Shown: positions 45,509 through 55,295, numbered from the stretch's first letter. The stretch is DNA of 64,000 nt from Actinomycetota bacterium (GCA_009726125.1 WLIT01000003.1:1-64000), one strand, 5' to 3'. Notes: generated by a model from the sequence alone, not told the origin. Numbers and translations are program-made.

Positions 45509-46831
45509 TTACTGGCTGAAGTTGACCGGCTCCTCCAGCATTTCAGTCACCAGGGCTGCAATTGGCGAGCGCTCTGACCTGGTCAGAGTGATGTGGGCGA
45601 AGAGTGGGTGTCCTTTTAGGGACTCGACAACGGCGACGACACCGTCATGACGGCCAACTCGCAAGTTATCTCGCTGTGCGACATCGTGCGTCAGGATCAC
45701 TCTGGAGTTTTGGCCGATCCGAGAGAGGACTGTAAGCAGAACTCCCCGCTCTAGCGACTGGGCTTCATCGACAATCACGTAAGAGTCATGAAGAGAGCGG
45801 CCACGGATATGGGTAAGGGGCAGAACTTCGATTAGTCCGCGATCAATAATTTCATCTATGACCTGTTGGCTAACCAAGGCGCCCAAAGTATCGAAGACTG
45901 CTTGGGCCCAAGGCGACATCTTCTCGTTCTCACTGCCCGGAAGGTAGCCAAGCTCTTGGCCACCGACAGCATAAAGCGGGCGGAAGATTAAAACTTTCTT
46001 ATGTTGTCGCTTCTCTAATACCGCTTCCAAGCCAGCGCTAAGTGCGAGCGCGCTCTTTCCAGTTCCGGCCCTACCGCCCAATGAAACAATCCCAACGTCG
46101 TAATCTAGAAGTAGGTCGAGTGCTACTCGTTGTTCAGCACTTCGACCATGGAGACCAAATGCGGAGCGATCTCCCCGAACTAGTTGTAGTGATTTATCTG
46201 GAGTTACTCGGGCAAGTGCGCTGCCCTTATCGGAGTGAAGAACAATTCCGGTATGACATGGATACTCTTTCCCTAAATCATGAGCGACCTTGCCGCCTTC
46301 ATACAACGAATCAATAACGTTGCCGCCAACGGTTGCTTCAACCATCCCAGTCCAGCCACTTGTTAGCGCAAGTTCGGCGCGGTACTCCTCAGACTTAACG
46401 CCAACTGATGAGGCCTTAACTCGAAGCGGTAGATCCTTTGTAACTAGAACTACATCTCTCGATTCAGCCATCATATTTCTGGCGATCGAAAGAATCCGCG
46501 AGTCATTTGAACCATCTCGCAAGAAACCAGATGGCAGTGATGAGGAATCCGAGTGATTTAACTCGACTCGGAGAGTGCCACCTGAATCATTTAATTTAAT
46601 ATCTTCATCTAATCGGCCGTGTTCCACCCGCAGATCATCAAGGGTACGAAGAGCGGCGCGGGCAAAGTAACCAAGTTCGGGATGGTCGCGCTTTGTTTCT
46701 AACTCACCAATTACCGTGATTGGAATAATTACTTCATGTTCGGCAAATCTTGTAAGTGCCGCGGGGTCTGCGAGTAATACGCTGGTATCTAATACATAGG
46801 TCATGCGCGGATTACGGGCAGAATTAGCCAA
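45509..46831 (-). CDS. phoH2: PIN-PhoH fusion protein (PhoH2 type)
   Basis: The 440-residue protein joins an N-terminal PIN ribonuclease domain ([12 protein letters not shown] with the first acidic residue, then [20 protein letters not shown]) to a PhoH ATPase/helicase domain. PhoH motifs are Walker [28 protein letters not shown] and [14 protein letters not shown]. This PhoH2 architecture in mycobacteria has RNA helicase and RNase activity. The frame opens at TTG 46831; ATG 46804 (MTYVLDTS) would give a PIN domain starting directly and is also plausible. Confidence 0.94.
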   Translation of the reverse strand: MANSARNPRMTYVLDTSVLLADPAALTRFAEHEVIIPITVIGELETKRDHPELGYFARAALRTLDDLRVEHGRLDEDIKLNDSGGTLRVELNHSDSSSLPSGFLRDGSNDSRILSIARNMMAESRDVVLVTKDLPLRVKASSVGVKSEEYRAELALTSGWTGMVEATVGGNVIDSLYEGGKVAHDLGKEYPCHTGIVLHSDKGSALARVTPDKSLQLVRGDRSAFGLHGRSAEQRVALDLLLDYDVGIVSLGGRAGTGKSALALSAGLEAVLEKRQHKKVLIFRPLYAVGGQELGYLPGSENEKMSPWAQAVFDTLGALVSQQVIDEIIDRGLIEVLPLTHIRGRSLHDSYVIVDEAQSLERGVLLTVLSRIGQNSRVILTHDVAQRDNLRVGRHDGVVAVVESLKGHPLFAHITLTRSERSPIAALVTEMLEEPVNFSQ

Positions 46832-46933
46832 TTGGCGCTCGCATTCTGTTTAGTTTTTATTGGGGGTACTTATGGTTAAAAGGTAAAACCTTGCGCCGAT
46901 AGAACCCTTGCGACACGCTTGTTTAAAAGTGAA

Positions 46934-47740
46934 TTACTTACCAAATCTTCGGTTGCGTTGGGAAAAGGCGCGAAGGGCTCGGAGAAAATCAATCCGGCGA
47001 AAATCTGGCCAATAAGCTTCACAAAAATAGAATTCTGAGTGGGCGCTCTGCCAAAGCAAGAAACCACCAAGGCGTTGCTCACCGGAAGTGCGAATTACTA
47101 GATCAGGGTCGGGCAAACCTGCCGTATATAAATGACGGCTTATCTCATCAACGTTAATTGAGTTGGCAATTTCAGAGGCGCTCTTGCCGGAATTTGCAGG
47201 TGAGTTAATTAGAGATTTAACGGCATCTGCAATCTCACTTCGCCCGCCATATCCGATGGCTACATTTATGACGACGCCTTTAATCCCCTTGGTCTTAGCC
47301 GCGATATCAGTTAATTGCGCCGCCAGCTCTTTTGGCAGGAGCTCCATGGAACCTACTGGTCGAATTTCCCACCGTCTGCGATTAGCTAAATCATTGACGG
47401 TCTCCCCGATTATTTTGAGAAGTGGCTCGAGTTCATCGGCCGGCCGAGTTAGATTCTGATTCGACAAAAGCCAGATAGTTAAGACTTCAACCTTGCTCTC
47501 TTCACACCAATCAAGTAGATCGATAATTTTCTCAGCCCCTGCTTTATGACCCCGAGAGGTTGAGATATCTCCATCGGTTGCTGGATTGGCCTTTGACCAT
47601 CTGCGATTTCCGTCGAGAATGACTCCGATATGACGTGGGGTTTGCGCGAAATCTAACTTAGAAAAAATCCGGCGTTCATAGAGCGGATATAGAACCGATT
47701 TAATGACGGGCTTTATTAGCCCCTTAATTGAATTAGCCAT
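46934..47740 (-). CDS. uppS: cis-prenyltransferase (isoprenyl diphosphate synthase, UppS family)
   Basis: The 268-residue protein contains HIGVILDGNRRWSKA with the catalytic Asp, GHKAGAEKIIDLLDWC, and C-terminal DPDLVIRTSGEQRLGGFLLWQSAHSEF in short conserved blocks, the family signature. It condenses IPP to Z-polyprenyl diphosphates for cell-wall lipid carriers. Chain length cannot be inferred; actinobacteria often have one short-chain and one long-chain paralogue. The neighbour order with phoH and greA resembles the recalled Rv1080c-Rv1095 region. Confidence 0.93.
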   Translation of the reverse strand: MANSIKGLIKPVIKSVLYPLYERRIFSKLDFAQTPRHIGVILDGNRRWSKANPATDGDISTSRGHKAGAEKIIDLLDWCEESKVEVLTIWLLSNQNLTRPADELEPLLKIIGETVNDLANRRRWEIRPVGSMELLPKELAAQLTDIAAKTKGIKGVVINVAIGYGGRSEIADAVKSLINSPANSGKSASEIANSINVDEISRHLYTAGLPDPDLVIRTSGEQRLGGFLLWQSAHSEFYFCEAYWPDFRRIDFLRALRAFSQRNRRFGK

Positions 47741-47758
47741 GAAGTTAAATTATGGAAC

Positions 47759-48094
47759 TTAATTAAGAGCTTTAAATTCTCTTACTGCGCGGCGTTCTGC
47801 AACAAAAGATGCGATGGGCAGAGTTCCGGCCAGTATCAAGAGAATGGTGCTAGTCAGCGACTTGCGGGCCTTTATGCAGTAATGAAATGCCGCTAAAACA
47901 TAGATTGGATAGGTAAAGCCATGTAGAAGTGAAATCCAACTTAAGTATTGATATGCGTCTTTAAAAATTAGGTAATGGGTTGGAATACTTACAAACCAGA
48001 GAAGTAGTGACATAACACCGGCATAGATCGCCATGATTCGAAAGCGGGTCATCGCTCCGTTGAGCGCGGCCTGGCGTGGGTTTAATTGGCTCAT
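47759..48094 (-). CDS. DUF3817 membrane protein
   Basis: The 111-residue protein has three predicted helices (about 18-38, 50-72 and 80-100) and the LHGFTYPIYVLAAF segment typical of DUF3817, a small actinobacterial membrane family of unknown function. It overlaps the end of the SURF1 gene by 4 bp (ATGA), so the two are coupled. Confidence 0.85.
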   Translation of the reverse strand: MSQLNPRQAALNGAMTRFRIMAIYAGVMSLLLWFVSIPTHYLIFKDAYQYLSWISLLHGFTYPIYVLAAFHYCIKARKSLTSTILLILAGTLPIASFVAERRAVREFKALN

Positions 48095-48810
48095 GTCCGA
48101 ACTTTACCGCCACTTTCTCGCTCTTTCATCGAATTATAGAAAGGCGCGAGCAGAACTAAGAACGCCATTAGCCACCAGACAAAGACATATGAGATGTGCT
48201 GCCAATAGTTCCCGGGAACTTTTGATTTAAGTTGTGGCGCCGGAATTCTGCTAGTCAAGATCTCTTGCCCGAACTTCGTTGCTTCAGAGGTAGCGATTAT
48301 GAAGCCATCGAAAAGTTCTAACTTGCTTCTGCTGACAATTAGCGCAGGATCAATCCGCGAGAGTTCGCCATTGATCGCTCGAGTCGCATCAGAAGTCTGT
48401 CTTGGATAAAGCCGACCGTTAACTTTTACCTCACCAATAATTTCTTGATCTTCCAAGCTCTCAATCCCACGCACAACTAATATTCCACGATTGCCTGGAA
48501 GCTCTAACAATCTAACTTCTAGATTTACAAGTGACTTCTTATTACCTGAAGTTAAGGGTTGTTTGGGTGCGAAGAATATTTCGCGATATTTTCCAGAAAC
48601 ACTAACTAAACGATTAATCGCATCTGGCGCTAAGTTCGAATCAGACGTTGCAATCTTTTCTAGCGAAATTCTAGGGCTATCTGGAATAAATTGTTTTGCA
48701 ATCTTTACATCATGTGCCCGATTTAATTGCCAATTACCCAACCCAATAAATGTTATTGAAATCAAGATGGCCACAACAAGTTGGGCGATGAATCCTTTAC
48801 TTATCTTCAT
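48091..48810 (-). CDS. SURF1 family cytochrome oxidase assembly protein
   Basis: The 239-residue protein has the SURF1 layout: an N-terminal helix (about 9-28) followed by GLGNWQLNRAHDVK, an extracytoplasmic domain with VSGKY and GILVVRGIE, and a second helix near the C-terminus (HISYVFVWWLMAFLVLLAPF). SURF1 proteins help insert heme a into cytochrome c oxidase. It is downstream of and overlapped by a 45-residue membrane ORF. Confidence 0.9.
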   Translation of the reverse strand: MKISKGFIAQLVVAILISITFIGLGNWQLNRAHDVKIAKQFIPDSPRISLEKIATSDSNLAPDAINRLVSVSGKYREIFFAPKQPLTSGNKKSLVNLEVRLLELPGNRGILVVRGIESLEDQEIIGEVKVNGRLYPRQTSDATRAINGELSRIDPALIVSRSKLELFDGFIIATSEATKFGQEILTSRIPAPQLKSKVPGNYWQHISYVFVWWLMAFLVLLAPFYNSMKERESGGKVRT

Positions 48811-48934
48811 TACGGTCGGATAATCTTTTAAATCTGCGATAAAAGTTCACGAGAAGCAAGGTAACTGCAATGGTCAGAATAATCATGGTTATCGAGCCCA
48901 CAATTCCAACATCAATCGTATTTCTACCGTTCAT
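48797..48934 (-). CDS. 45-residue single-helix membrane peptide upstream of SURF1
   Basis: An ATG at 48934 opens MNGRNTIDVGIVGSITMIIL, followed by a hydrophobic helix and a basic C-terminus (FYRRFKRLSDRNEDK). It ends inside the SURF1 gene (14-bp overlap). A TATAAT box lies 6 bases before the ATG, which suggests a leaderless message and a promoter for the SURF1-DUF3817 unit. No family is recognised. Its reality rests on codon pattern, coupling and the promoter. Confidence 0.6.
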   Translation of the reverse strand: MNGRNTIDVGIVGSITMIILTIAVTLLLVNFYRRFKRLSDRNEDK

Positions 48935-48970
48935 GTGCAGATTATATTGAGAATACGTAGACTTGTACCT

Positions 48971-49372
48971 ATGACCGAGCCGTTTGAAAGCGACCCATAT
49001 CTAAGAAATCGTTATGGGATTGCCGAGCGCCGTTCTCCTAAGTGGCTAGTCACCGCTATCGCCTTTGCAGTGATCGGTGGGAGTTGGTTAATCTGGAGCG
49101 CAAACCATTTCTCTAATCCAGAGATTAGATCAACTCTTATCTCCTTTAGGGAAGTCGATGCAAAGAGTATTGAGATTCGTTATTCGGTGGAGATTAAGAA
49201 CCCAAAGAGTGAAGTGATCTGCCGATTGAGCGCCCGGGATTTTGGCTTAAATATTGTTGGTCAGATTGATGATCCAATCCCGAAGGGCGCCACAAGTGTG
49301 ACGCGAATTGTTCAAATCCCTACGCGCCTTGCTGCAGTAAATGCCAAGATTGAATCCTGTACGACTATCTAA
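48971..49372 (+). CDS. DUF4307 membrane protein
   Basis: From ATG 48971 the 133-residue protein begins MTEPFESDPYLRNRYG, has one helix (about 25-45) and an extracytoplasmic domain with VICRLSARDFGLNIVGQ, as in actinobacterial DUF4307 proteins. The frame extends to 48935, but the extra N-terminal residues are not typical. In mycobacteria the homologue lies between greA and mca; here greA follows, while mca is not adjacent. Confidence 0.85.
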   Translation: MTEPFESDPYLRNRYGIAERRSPKWLVTAIAFAVIGGSWLIWSANHFSNPEIRSTLISFREVDAKSIEIRYSVEIKNPKSEVICRLSARDFGLNIVGQIDDPIPKGATSVTRIVQIPTRLAAVNAKIESCTTI

Positions 49373-49402
49373 AGCTGATTTAAGTTGTAAACTCCTCATC
49401 AT

Positions 49403-49888
49403 ATGGCTATCGAACCTACACAGACCTGGCTTACCCAAGAGGCTGCTGACCGCTTGAGTGCGGAAATGGCAGAACTTGAAGGGCCGCGTCGTGCTGACAT
49501 TATTAAGAAGATTGAAGCTGCCCGCGCCGAGGGCGATCTAAAAGAAAATGGCGGATACCACGCAGCAAAAGATGAACAAGGAAAGACCGAAGCCCGAATT
49601 CGTCAACTAAAGCACATGTTAGAAAATGCACATATCGGAAATCCACCGGTAGGTGAATCAGGTGTTGTTGGACTTGGCATGTTGGTAACAGTTGATATCG
49701 CTGGTGATGAGATGAAATTCCTTCTTGGTTCACGAGAAATTGCTAGCGGCGATGTCGATATCTATAGCGAAAAATCACCACTTGGCGCCGCAGTTCTTGG
49801 ATCAAAGATTGGCGAAACTGTTACCTATACAGCGCCAAATGGCCGGGAAATCAACGTTGCCGTTCTAGAAGCCCAGAACTTCTTTTAA
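49403..49888 (+). CDS. greA: transcription elongation factor GreA
   Basis: The 161-residue protein has an N-terminal coiled coil (TWLTQEAADRLSAEMAELE, then AEGDLKENGGYHAAKDEQ with the acidic tip residues) and a C-terminal FKBP-like domain (GSREIASGDVDIYSEKSPLG). It binds in the RNA polymerase secondary channel and stimulates cleavage of backtracked RNA. It follows DUF4307 after 30 bp and is tail to tail with the ABC permease gene. Confidence 0.96.
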   Translation: MAIEPTQTWLTQEAADRLSAEMAELEGPRRADIIKKIEAARAEGDLKENGGYHAAKDEQGKTEARIRQLKHMLENAHIGNPPVGESGVVGLGMLVTVDIAGDEMKFLLGSREIASGDVDIYSEKSPLGAAVLGSKIGETVTYTAPNGREINVAVLEAQNFF

Positions 49889-49892
49889 TCTC

Positions 49893-50687
49893 CTACTTAC
49901 TAACCTTTACATATTTACGCACGCTAATTGGTGCAAAGATCGCAACAAGTAAGAACATATAAATAAGCGACATCAAAATTGGATTCTGACTTGGCCATGA
50001 ATTAGCAGTAGCACCAAAAACATTTTCCGTGCCAAAGAGTTCGCGACAAGCCGCCACCATCGTTGAGACTGGGTTCCATTCGGCAAAATATTGCAGAATC
50101 TTTGGCATTCCTGTTGTTGGCGCAAAGGCATTTGATAGGAAGGTCAGTGGAAATACCGTCATAAAAACTAAATTCTGAGCAACGCGCTCTTCGCGGACCG
50201 AGAGTCCAATTATTACTCCAATCCAAGACATGGAATATCCAAAGGCAAGAAGGAATAAGAAGCCGAGAAAAATTTTTACAGGACCGCTGCTTGGCCGCCA
50301 ACCGACTAGGAAACCAACTAAACCCATAACAATTAGCGTTACAACGTTCTGCAAGGTATCGCCAACCGTGCGACCTATAACTACTGCAGAGCGAGATATT
50401 GGAAGAGATCTGAAGCGATCTATCAAACCCTTCTGCATATCTGCGGCTAGTCCAACTGCAGTAGCCGCAAGGGTAAATGCAACAGTTTGTACAAAGATTC
50501 CGGGCATCAAAAGTTGAACATAGCCACCTTCAACACCAGAATCGATAGCACCTCCAAATACATAGCGGAAGAGAAGTACAAACATCGCCGGCTGGATAGT
50601 TGCAAAGATTAAAACTTCAGGAATACGAATCATCTGAAGCAGTTGACGCTTAGTTATAACAAGGAAATCACTTACGCTTTGCAGCAT
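49893..50687 (-). CDS. ABC-2 type exporter permease (DrrB-like)
   Basis: The 264-residue protein has six predicted membrane helices and the ABC-2 signature region FLSNAFAPTTGMP. The N-terminus begins VSDFLVITKRQLLQMIRIPEV, typical of DrrB-like subunits. The start overlaps the ATPase gene by 20 bp, so the two form one transporter. The exported compound, drug or lipid, is not predictable. Confidence 0.92.
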   Translation of the reverse strand: MLQSVSDFLVITKRQLLQMIRIPEVLIFATIQPAMFVLLFRYVFGGAIDSGVEGGYVQLLMPGIFVQTVAFTLAATAVGLAADMQKGLIDRFRSLPISRSAVVIGRTVGDTLQNVVTLIVMGLVGFLVGWRPSSGPVKIFLGFLFLLAFGYSMSWIGVIIGLSVREERVAQNLVFMTVFPLTFLSNAFAPTTGMPKILQYFAEWNPVSTMVAACRELFGTENVFGATANSWPSQNPILMSLIYMFLLVAIFAPISVRKYVKVSK

Positions 50688-51657
50688 TTTTTCCTCCTAC
50701 TTCAGGTTCAACAACTACTTCGGCAACATGCCCGGTCAGTGAGATAAATACATCATCTAGCGATGGCCGCTTAAGTCCAATATCGAGTGGATGAATTTTC
50801 GCTTCATCTAACAAGCGAAGAACTTGAATCAAAGATGCGCTGCCATTACTCACCGGGGCAGAAATCTTACGAATTCCAGGATCAACGCTTGGTTTTGCAC
50901 CGGAAACTTGTTCTACCAGCCTTGTTGCCTCAGTAATTTGATTCTCCTCAACGGTAATTTCTAGCCGCTCACCACCGACTTGGTTCTTTAACTCATCTGC
51001 AGTTCCGCGCGCGATTACCTTTCCAGAATCGATAACTGCAATTGAATCGGCGAGGTGATCCGCTTCTTCCAAATATTGAGTAGTGAGCAGAAGTGTTACG
51101 CCGCCTTTAACAAGTTCATCTATAACGCCCCACATCTCCATGCGACCACGTGGATCGAGTCCTGTCGTTGGCTCATCTAAAAATAAAACTTTTGGCTTAA
51201 CAATTAATGAGGCCGCTAAATCCAAACGTCTGCGCATGCCACCAGAGTAAGTTTTGATTGGGCGACGAGCAGCATCGGTAAGTGAAAACTTTTCAAGTAA
51301 CTCTTCAGCACGTTTTTTCGCGCTACTTGAATTCAAGTGATACAGCCGGCCAAACATTGTTAAGTTATCCCAACCAGTTAACGTTTCATCGAGCGCCGCA
51401 TATTGCCCTGATAGCCCAATAACTTTTCTAACTTCATCAGGGTGTTTCAAAACATCAATTCCAGCAACTATTGCACTTCCAGAATCTGGAGTTAATAGAG
51501 TTGCAAGTACGCGAACTGTTGTTGTTTTTCCAGATCCATTTGGTCCTAGGAGTCCAAGAACTGTTCCCTCTTCAACTTCAAGGCTTAAGCCATCGAGAGC
51601 TTTTACCGCCCCTTTGTCATACGTTTTAAGCAATTCATGCGCGATGATCGACTTCAT
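50668..51657 (-). CDS. ABC exporter ATP-binding protein (DrrA-like)
   Basis: The 329-residue ATPase has Walker A LLGPNGSGKTTTVRVL, signature YSGGMRRRLDLAASL, Walker B VLFLDEPTTGLD and the C-terminal DrrA-type extension with GLKRPSLDDVFISLTGH. It energises the overlapping ABC-2 permease. It diverges from the first MFS exporter. The cluster of three exporters suggests a role in drug or toxic-compound efflux. Confidence 0.94.
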   Translation of the reverse strand: MKSIIAHELLKTYDKGAVKALDGLSLEVEEGTVLGLLGPNGSGKTTTVRVLATLLTPDSGSAIVAGIDVLKHPDEVRKVIGLSGQYAALDETLTGWDNLTMFGRLYHLNSSSAKKRAEELLEKFSLTDAARRPIKTYSGGMRRRLDLAASLIVKPKVLFLDEPTTGLDPRGRMEMWGVIDELVKGGVTLLLTTQYLEEADHLADSIAVIDSGKVIARGTADELKNQVGGERLEITVEENQITEATRLVEQVSGAKPSVDPGIRKISAPVSNGSASLIQVLRLLDEAKIHPLDIGLKRPSLDDVFISLTGHVAEVVVEPEVGGKNAAKRK

Positions 51658-51707
51658 AGCCTCACCTTATTACTTGATTACTTGAGCTGCATAGTAAACT
51701 CACAAAC

Positions 51708-53315
51708 ATGTCTAATAAAAAAAATGAAGCCCCTAAAGCACTTACTCATAAAGAAATCATGTTTGTCCTCAGCGGACTTATGGTCGGAATGTTGCTCGCT
51801 GCACTTGACCAAACAATTGTCTCAACCGCACTAAAGCGCATTGTCGAAGATTTTGATGGCCTAGAACATTACACCTGGGTTGTTACCGCTTATCTTCTAA
51901 CTTCAACTGCATCGACTCCGCTATATGGAAAAATCTCAGATCTTTATGGTCGCCGGCCAGTATTCCAATTCGCAATTATTACTTTCTTAATCGGCTCATT
52001 CGCTGCTGGCGCCGCTACAAGCATGACTCAACTAATTGCCTTCCGCGCAATTCAAGGACTTGGCGCAGGTGGCTTAATGTCACTTACCTTCGTAATTATT
52101 GGTGATCTAGTTTCACCTCGCGAACGCGGAAAGTATCAAGGTTATTTCGGAGCAGTTTGGGGGCTCTCATCTGTTGCTGGTCCACTGCTTGGTGGATATT
52201 TCTCAGATCACGCGCAAATTCTCGGCGTAACTGGCTGGCGTTGGATTTTCTACATCAACCTACCTTTCGGAATTGCCGCACTAATTATTACCTCAATTTC
52301 ACTTCATATTCCTAAGGTAAAGCGCGAACATAAAATTGATTACCTCGGTGCTCTGCTTTTAGTAACAGGTGTCTCAGCACTACTTCTCGGAATTTCAGTT
52401 TATGGACCGCAAGATGGTTGGACAACTTCAAAAACTATTTCTTCGCTATCCATTGCTCTGGTATTAGTGCTTCTATTCTTATATCAAGAGAGCCGCACGC
52501 AAGAGCCAATTTTACCGCTCACACTCTTTAAGAATCACACCTTCACCGTTACTTCAATTCTTGGTTTAGTTATTGGTGCCGGAATGTTCGGTGCAATTGT
52601 TATGTTGCCACTTTATTTACAGGTTGTTAAGGGCGATTCCGCAACATCGGCTGGCTTGAAATTGATTCCATTTATGATCGGTATTGTTTCAATGTCAATT
52701 ACTAGTGGAAAATTGATCTCAAAACACGGACGCTACAAGCGCTATCCAATTCTCGGTCTTGCACTTATGACCGTTGGACTCGCACTTCTCTCAACACTTA
52801 CTGAAAACACACCTTTCTGGAAGCTCTCAATTTACGCAATCCTTATCGGTGCGGGTCTCGGTCTTTCAATGCAGACCATTGTTATTGCGCTGCAAAATTC
52901 AGTTGACTTCAAGGATCTGGGTGTTGCCACAAGTGCCAATACTTTCTTTCGCTCAATCGGTGCAACTATCGGAGTCGCGCTATTTGGAACGGTATATGCA
53001 AGCCAGTTAACGCATAACTTGCCAATTGAAATCGCAAAATTAAAGGCCAGCAATCCTGCAGCCCTTATCGGTGCTACACCTGAAAAATTTGCCGCACTCA
53101 AAGAGAACACGGCTGTGCTTCAAACCTTCACTCCAGAACTACAAGTCGGGATTGTTCATGCCTTTGTGAACTCTTTCCACACGGTCTTCTTAACTGCCGC
53201 ACCAATTACCGCAGTTGGATTCTTGGTTGCATTCTTGCTCCGTGAGACCCCACTTCGTACAAGTGCAGCGCACCACGCGGCTAAAGAAGAGGCTTCGGGC
53301 GAGGCAATTGGTTAA
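51708..53315 (+). CDS. MFS drug exporter, DHA2 (14-helix EmrB/QacA) type
   Basis: The 535-residue protein has 14 predicted helices. The first contains the DHA2 motif LAALDQTIVSTALKRI, and motif A follows as YGKISDLYGRRPVF. Motif C-like GPLLGG is present. It exports cationic or hydrophobic compounds by proton antiport. A TAAACT box 7 bases before the ATG and lack of a ribosome-binding site suggest leaderless translation. Its stop overlaps the next MFS gene. Confidence 0.92.
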   Translation: MSNKKNEAPKALTHKEIMFVLSGLMVGMLLAALDQTIVSTALKRIVEDFDGLEHYTWVVTAYLLTSTASTPLYGKISDLYGRRPVFQFAIITFLIGSFAAGAATSMTQLIAFRAIQGLGAGGLMSLTFVIIGDLVSPRERGKYQGYFGAVWGLSSVAGPLLGGYFSDHAQILGVTGWRWIFYINLPFGIAALIITSISLHIPKVKREHKIDYLGALLLVTGVSALLLGISVYGPQDGWTTSKTISSLSIALVLVLLFLYQESRTQEPILPLTLFKNHTFTVTSILGLVIGAGMFGAIVMLPLYLQVVKGDSATSAGLKLIPFMIGIVSMSITSGKLISKHGRYKRYPILGLALMTVGLALLSTLTENTPFWKLSIYAILIGAGLGLSMQTIVIALQNSVDFKDLGVATSANTFFRSIGATIGVALFGTVYASQLTHNLPIEIAKLKASNPAALIGATPEKFAALKENTAVLQTFTPELQVGIVHAFVNSFHTVFLTAAPITAVGFLVAFLLRETPLRTSAAHHAAKEEASGEAIG

Positions 53316-54510
53316 TAACAAAAGTTCTAAAGCGCTACTACCGAGAGAAGTTTATGTTCTCTCGGTAGTAGCTTTTTTTGTCGCACTTGGCTACGGAATG
53401 ATCATTCCAGCTATTCCGCTTTTTGCTAAAACTTTTGAGGTAAATAATGCCCAAATTGGTGCAATTATTTCTGCCTTCGCACTTGCAAGATTTGGTATGG
53501 GACTTCCTGCTGGAAAGTTAATTGATTTATTCGGTGAGCGTCGTGTTCAAACTACTGGACTGCTAATTGTTGCGATCTCAACTTTCGCATCTGGTCTTGC
53601 TGACTCTTACTGGCAATTACTAACTTACAGAGCACTTGGCGGAATTGGTTCGGTGATGTTCTCGGTTTCAGCGAGCTCGCTCTTAATGAGATCTGTAGAT
53701 GATTCAATTCGTGGCCGTGCGCAATCCACATTTAATGGTGGATTTCTCATCGGAGGTATTGCAGGTCCCGCCGTTGGTGGAATTCTTTCGGTAGTTTCGC
53801 TACGAGTTCCATTCTTCGCTTACGCCTTCACGCTTGTCTGTGCCGCTTTTGTAACTTCATTCTTCTTAGCCGAGAATCGACTTGGTAAATCAATAACTAA
53901 CAAACAAGATCCTGCTGATCGAATTCTCTTGAGAGATGCGCTAAAGAGTTATCCATATCTAGCCGCAATGGCGATTTCTTTCTTATCGAATTGGGTTCTC
54001 TTCGGGCTCCGAAACTCTATTCTTCCGCTCTTTGCCACAGAGAATCTTGGTGCATCAAACACAACCCTTGGCCTTGGTTTTACTATCGCTGCTGTCGTTC
54101 AAGGCGCTGCCCTGGTTTATGTTGGAAAGCTCTCTGATTTTCGAGGTCGCAAATTTGCACTAATGCTTGGCTCATTCACACTTCTATCTGGTGTTGCAAC
54201 AATAATAATTTCATCACACTGGTGGTATTACTTCCTTGCGATGGTCTTCTTCGGAATCGGTGGCGCATTTGAGGGAACTGCTGCATCTGCAGTGGTTGGT
54301 GACTTATTTGGTGGCAAAGGTGGACGCGTAATTGCGCTATTCCAAATGGCCGGAGACTTTGGAAATATCATCAGCCCAGTTCTACTTGGCTGGTTAGTTG
54401 ATGCTCATTCTTATCGCCCAGCATTCATAGCAACAGCAGCAGTGTTTTCATTAACACTGCTGCTGTCAGCAAAGATGCCCGAGACTAGAAAATTGAAAGA
54501 TATTAACTAG
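53308..54510 (+). CDS. MFS transporter, 12-helix type
   Basis: The protein has about 400 residues from a TTG at 53308 that overlaps the previous stop by 8 bp. The frame stays open to an ATG at 53215 inside the upstream gene, but the extra 31 residues are basic and atypical. Motif A variants PAGKLIDLFGERRVQ and VGKLSDFRGRKFA mark the two halves, and GGIAGPAVGG is motif C, typical of drug/proton antiporters. Co-expressed with the DHA2 exporter. Substrate unknown. Confidence 0.88.
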   Translation: MVNNKSSKALLPREVYVLSVVAFFVALGYGMIIPAIPLFAKTFEVNNAQIGAIISAFALARFGMGLPAGKLIDLFGERRVQTTGLLIVAISTFASGLADSYWQLLTYRALGGIGSVMFSVSASSLLMRSVDDSIRGRAQSTFNGGFLIGGIAGPAVGGILSVVSLRVPFFAYAFTLVCAAFVTSFFLAENRLGKSITNKQDPADRILLRDALKSYPYLAAMAISFLSNWVLFGLRNSILPLFATENLGASNTTLGLGFTIAAVVQGAALVYVGKLSDFRGRKFALMLGSFTLLSGVATIIISSHWWYYFLAMVFFGIGGAFEGTAASAVVGDLFGGKGGRVIALFQMAGDFGNIISPVLLGWLVDAHSYRPAFIATAAVFSLTLLLSAKMPETRKLKDIN

Positions 54511-55295
54511 TTGCGGCGAAGAATTGAGATCAAACGCAATACTTCTAGGTAAAGCCAGACGACTGTAACCATTAGTGCAAAACCAGCACGCCATGATTGT
54601 TCTTGTGGTGCGCCACTTGCGATCATCTTTTCGATCTGGTCAAAATCCAGAACGAGGAAAAATGTTGCAAGTGCTACTCCTGCAACTGCAAGCAGTGGGC
54701 CAAAGCCAGATAGACCATAAAGGCCCATTCCATTGCCAAGTCCAAAGAACGATCCAATAAAAGAACCAACAGCAAGAATTAAATAACCAAAAAGAGCACC
54801 CATCATTACGCGAGTGAACTTAGGAGTTACGCGAATTCTCTTGCTCTTATATGCCCACAACACTCCAGCAATTGCAGCCATTGTTGCAACAAGTGCTTGT
54901 CCAACAATTCCGTCATATGCAGCTTCATACATTTGGCTAAGTGTTCCGAGTGCTAAACCTTGAAGAGCAGCATATGTGATTATTAAAGCTGGCTTAACTT
55001 TCTGAGTAAATGAAAGATATAAACCGAGTCCCATAGCGCCAAGAAAACCAATTAGAAGTGCTCCACCACCAAGTTTTAAAGTCCATGCGACACTTCCTAC
55101 GCCAACTAGAACAGCGAATAGAAGTGCGGTGCGAGCAACAACATCATCTATTGTCATGCGACCTGTGCGCAGTGAAGATGCAGCAGGTGCGTTATAAAGG
55201 CTATTTAATTCATCTGTTGATTGCTCAACGACTGTTCCGCCACGATTTTCGATAGCGGCATATCCGCGTTTGAAAACTGGGTTCGAACTCTGCAT
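54507..55295 (-). CDS. Bax inhibitor-1/YccA family membrane protein
   Basis: The 262-residue protein has an actinobacterial YccA-type N-terminus (NPVFKRGYAAIENRGG) and seven predicted membrane helices. The end is FALMVTVVWLYLEVLRLISILRRN, as in BI-1/YccA proteins. A role as a calcium leak or protease modulator is known for relatives, but not specifically here. AGGAGA precedes the ATG. It converges with the MFS gene with a 4-bp overlap. Confidence 0.92.
   Translation of the reverse strand: MQSSNPVFKRGYAAIENRGGTVVEQSTDELNSLYNAPAASSLRTGRMTIDDVVARTALLFAVLVGVGSVAWTLKLGGGALLIGFLGAMGLGLYLSFTQKVKPALIITYAALQGLALGTLSQMYEAAYDGIVGQALVATMAAIAGVLWAYKSKRIRVTPKFTRVMMGALFGYLILAVGSFIGSFFGLGNGMGLYGLSGFGPLLAVAGVALATFFLVLDFDQIEKMIASGAPQEQSWRAGFALMVTVVWLYLEVLRLISILRRN

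Noticed and set aside
53215-53307. 31-residue N-terminal extension of the second MFS gene
   Set aside because: It lies within the preceding MFS coding region in another frame and is basic and non-membrane. TTG at 53308 gives a normal MFS N-terminus.
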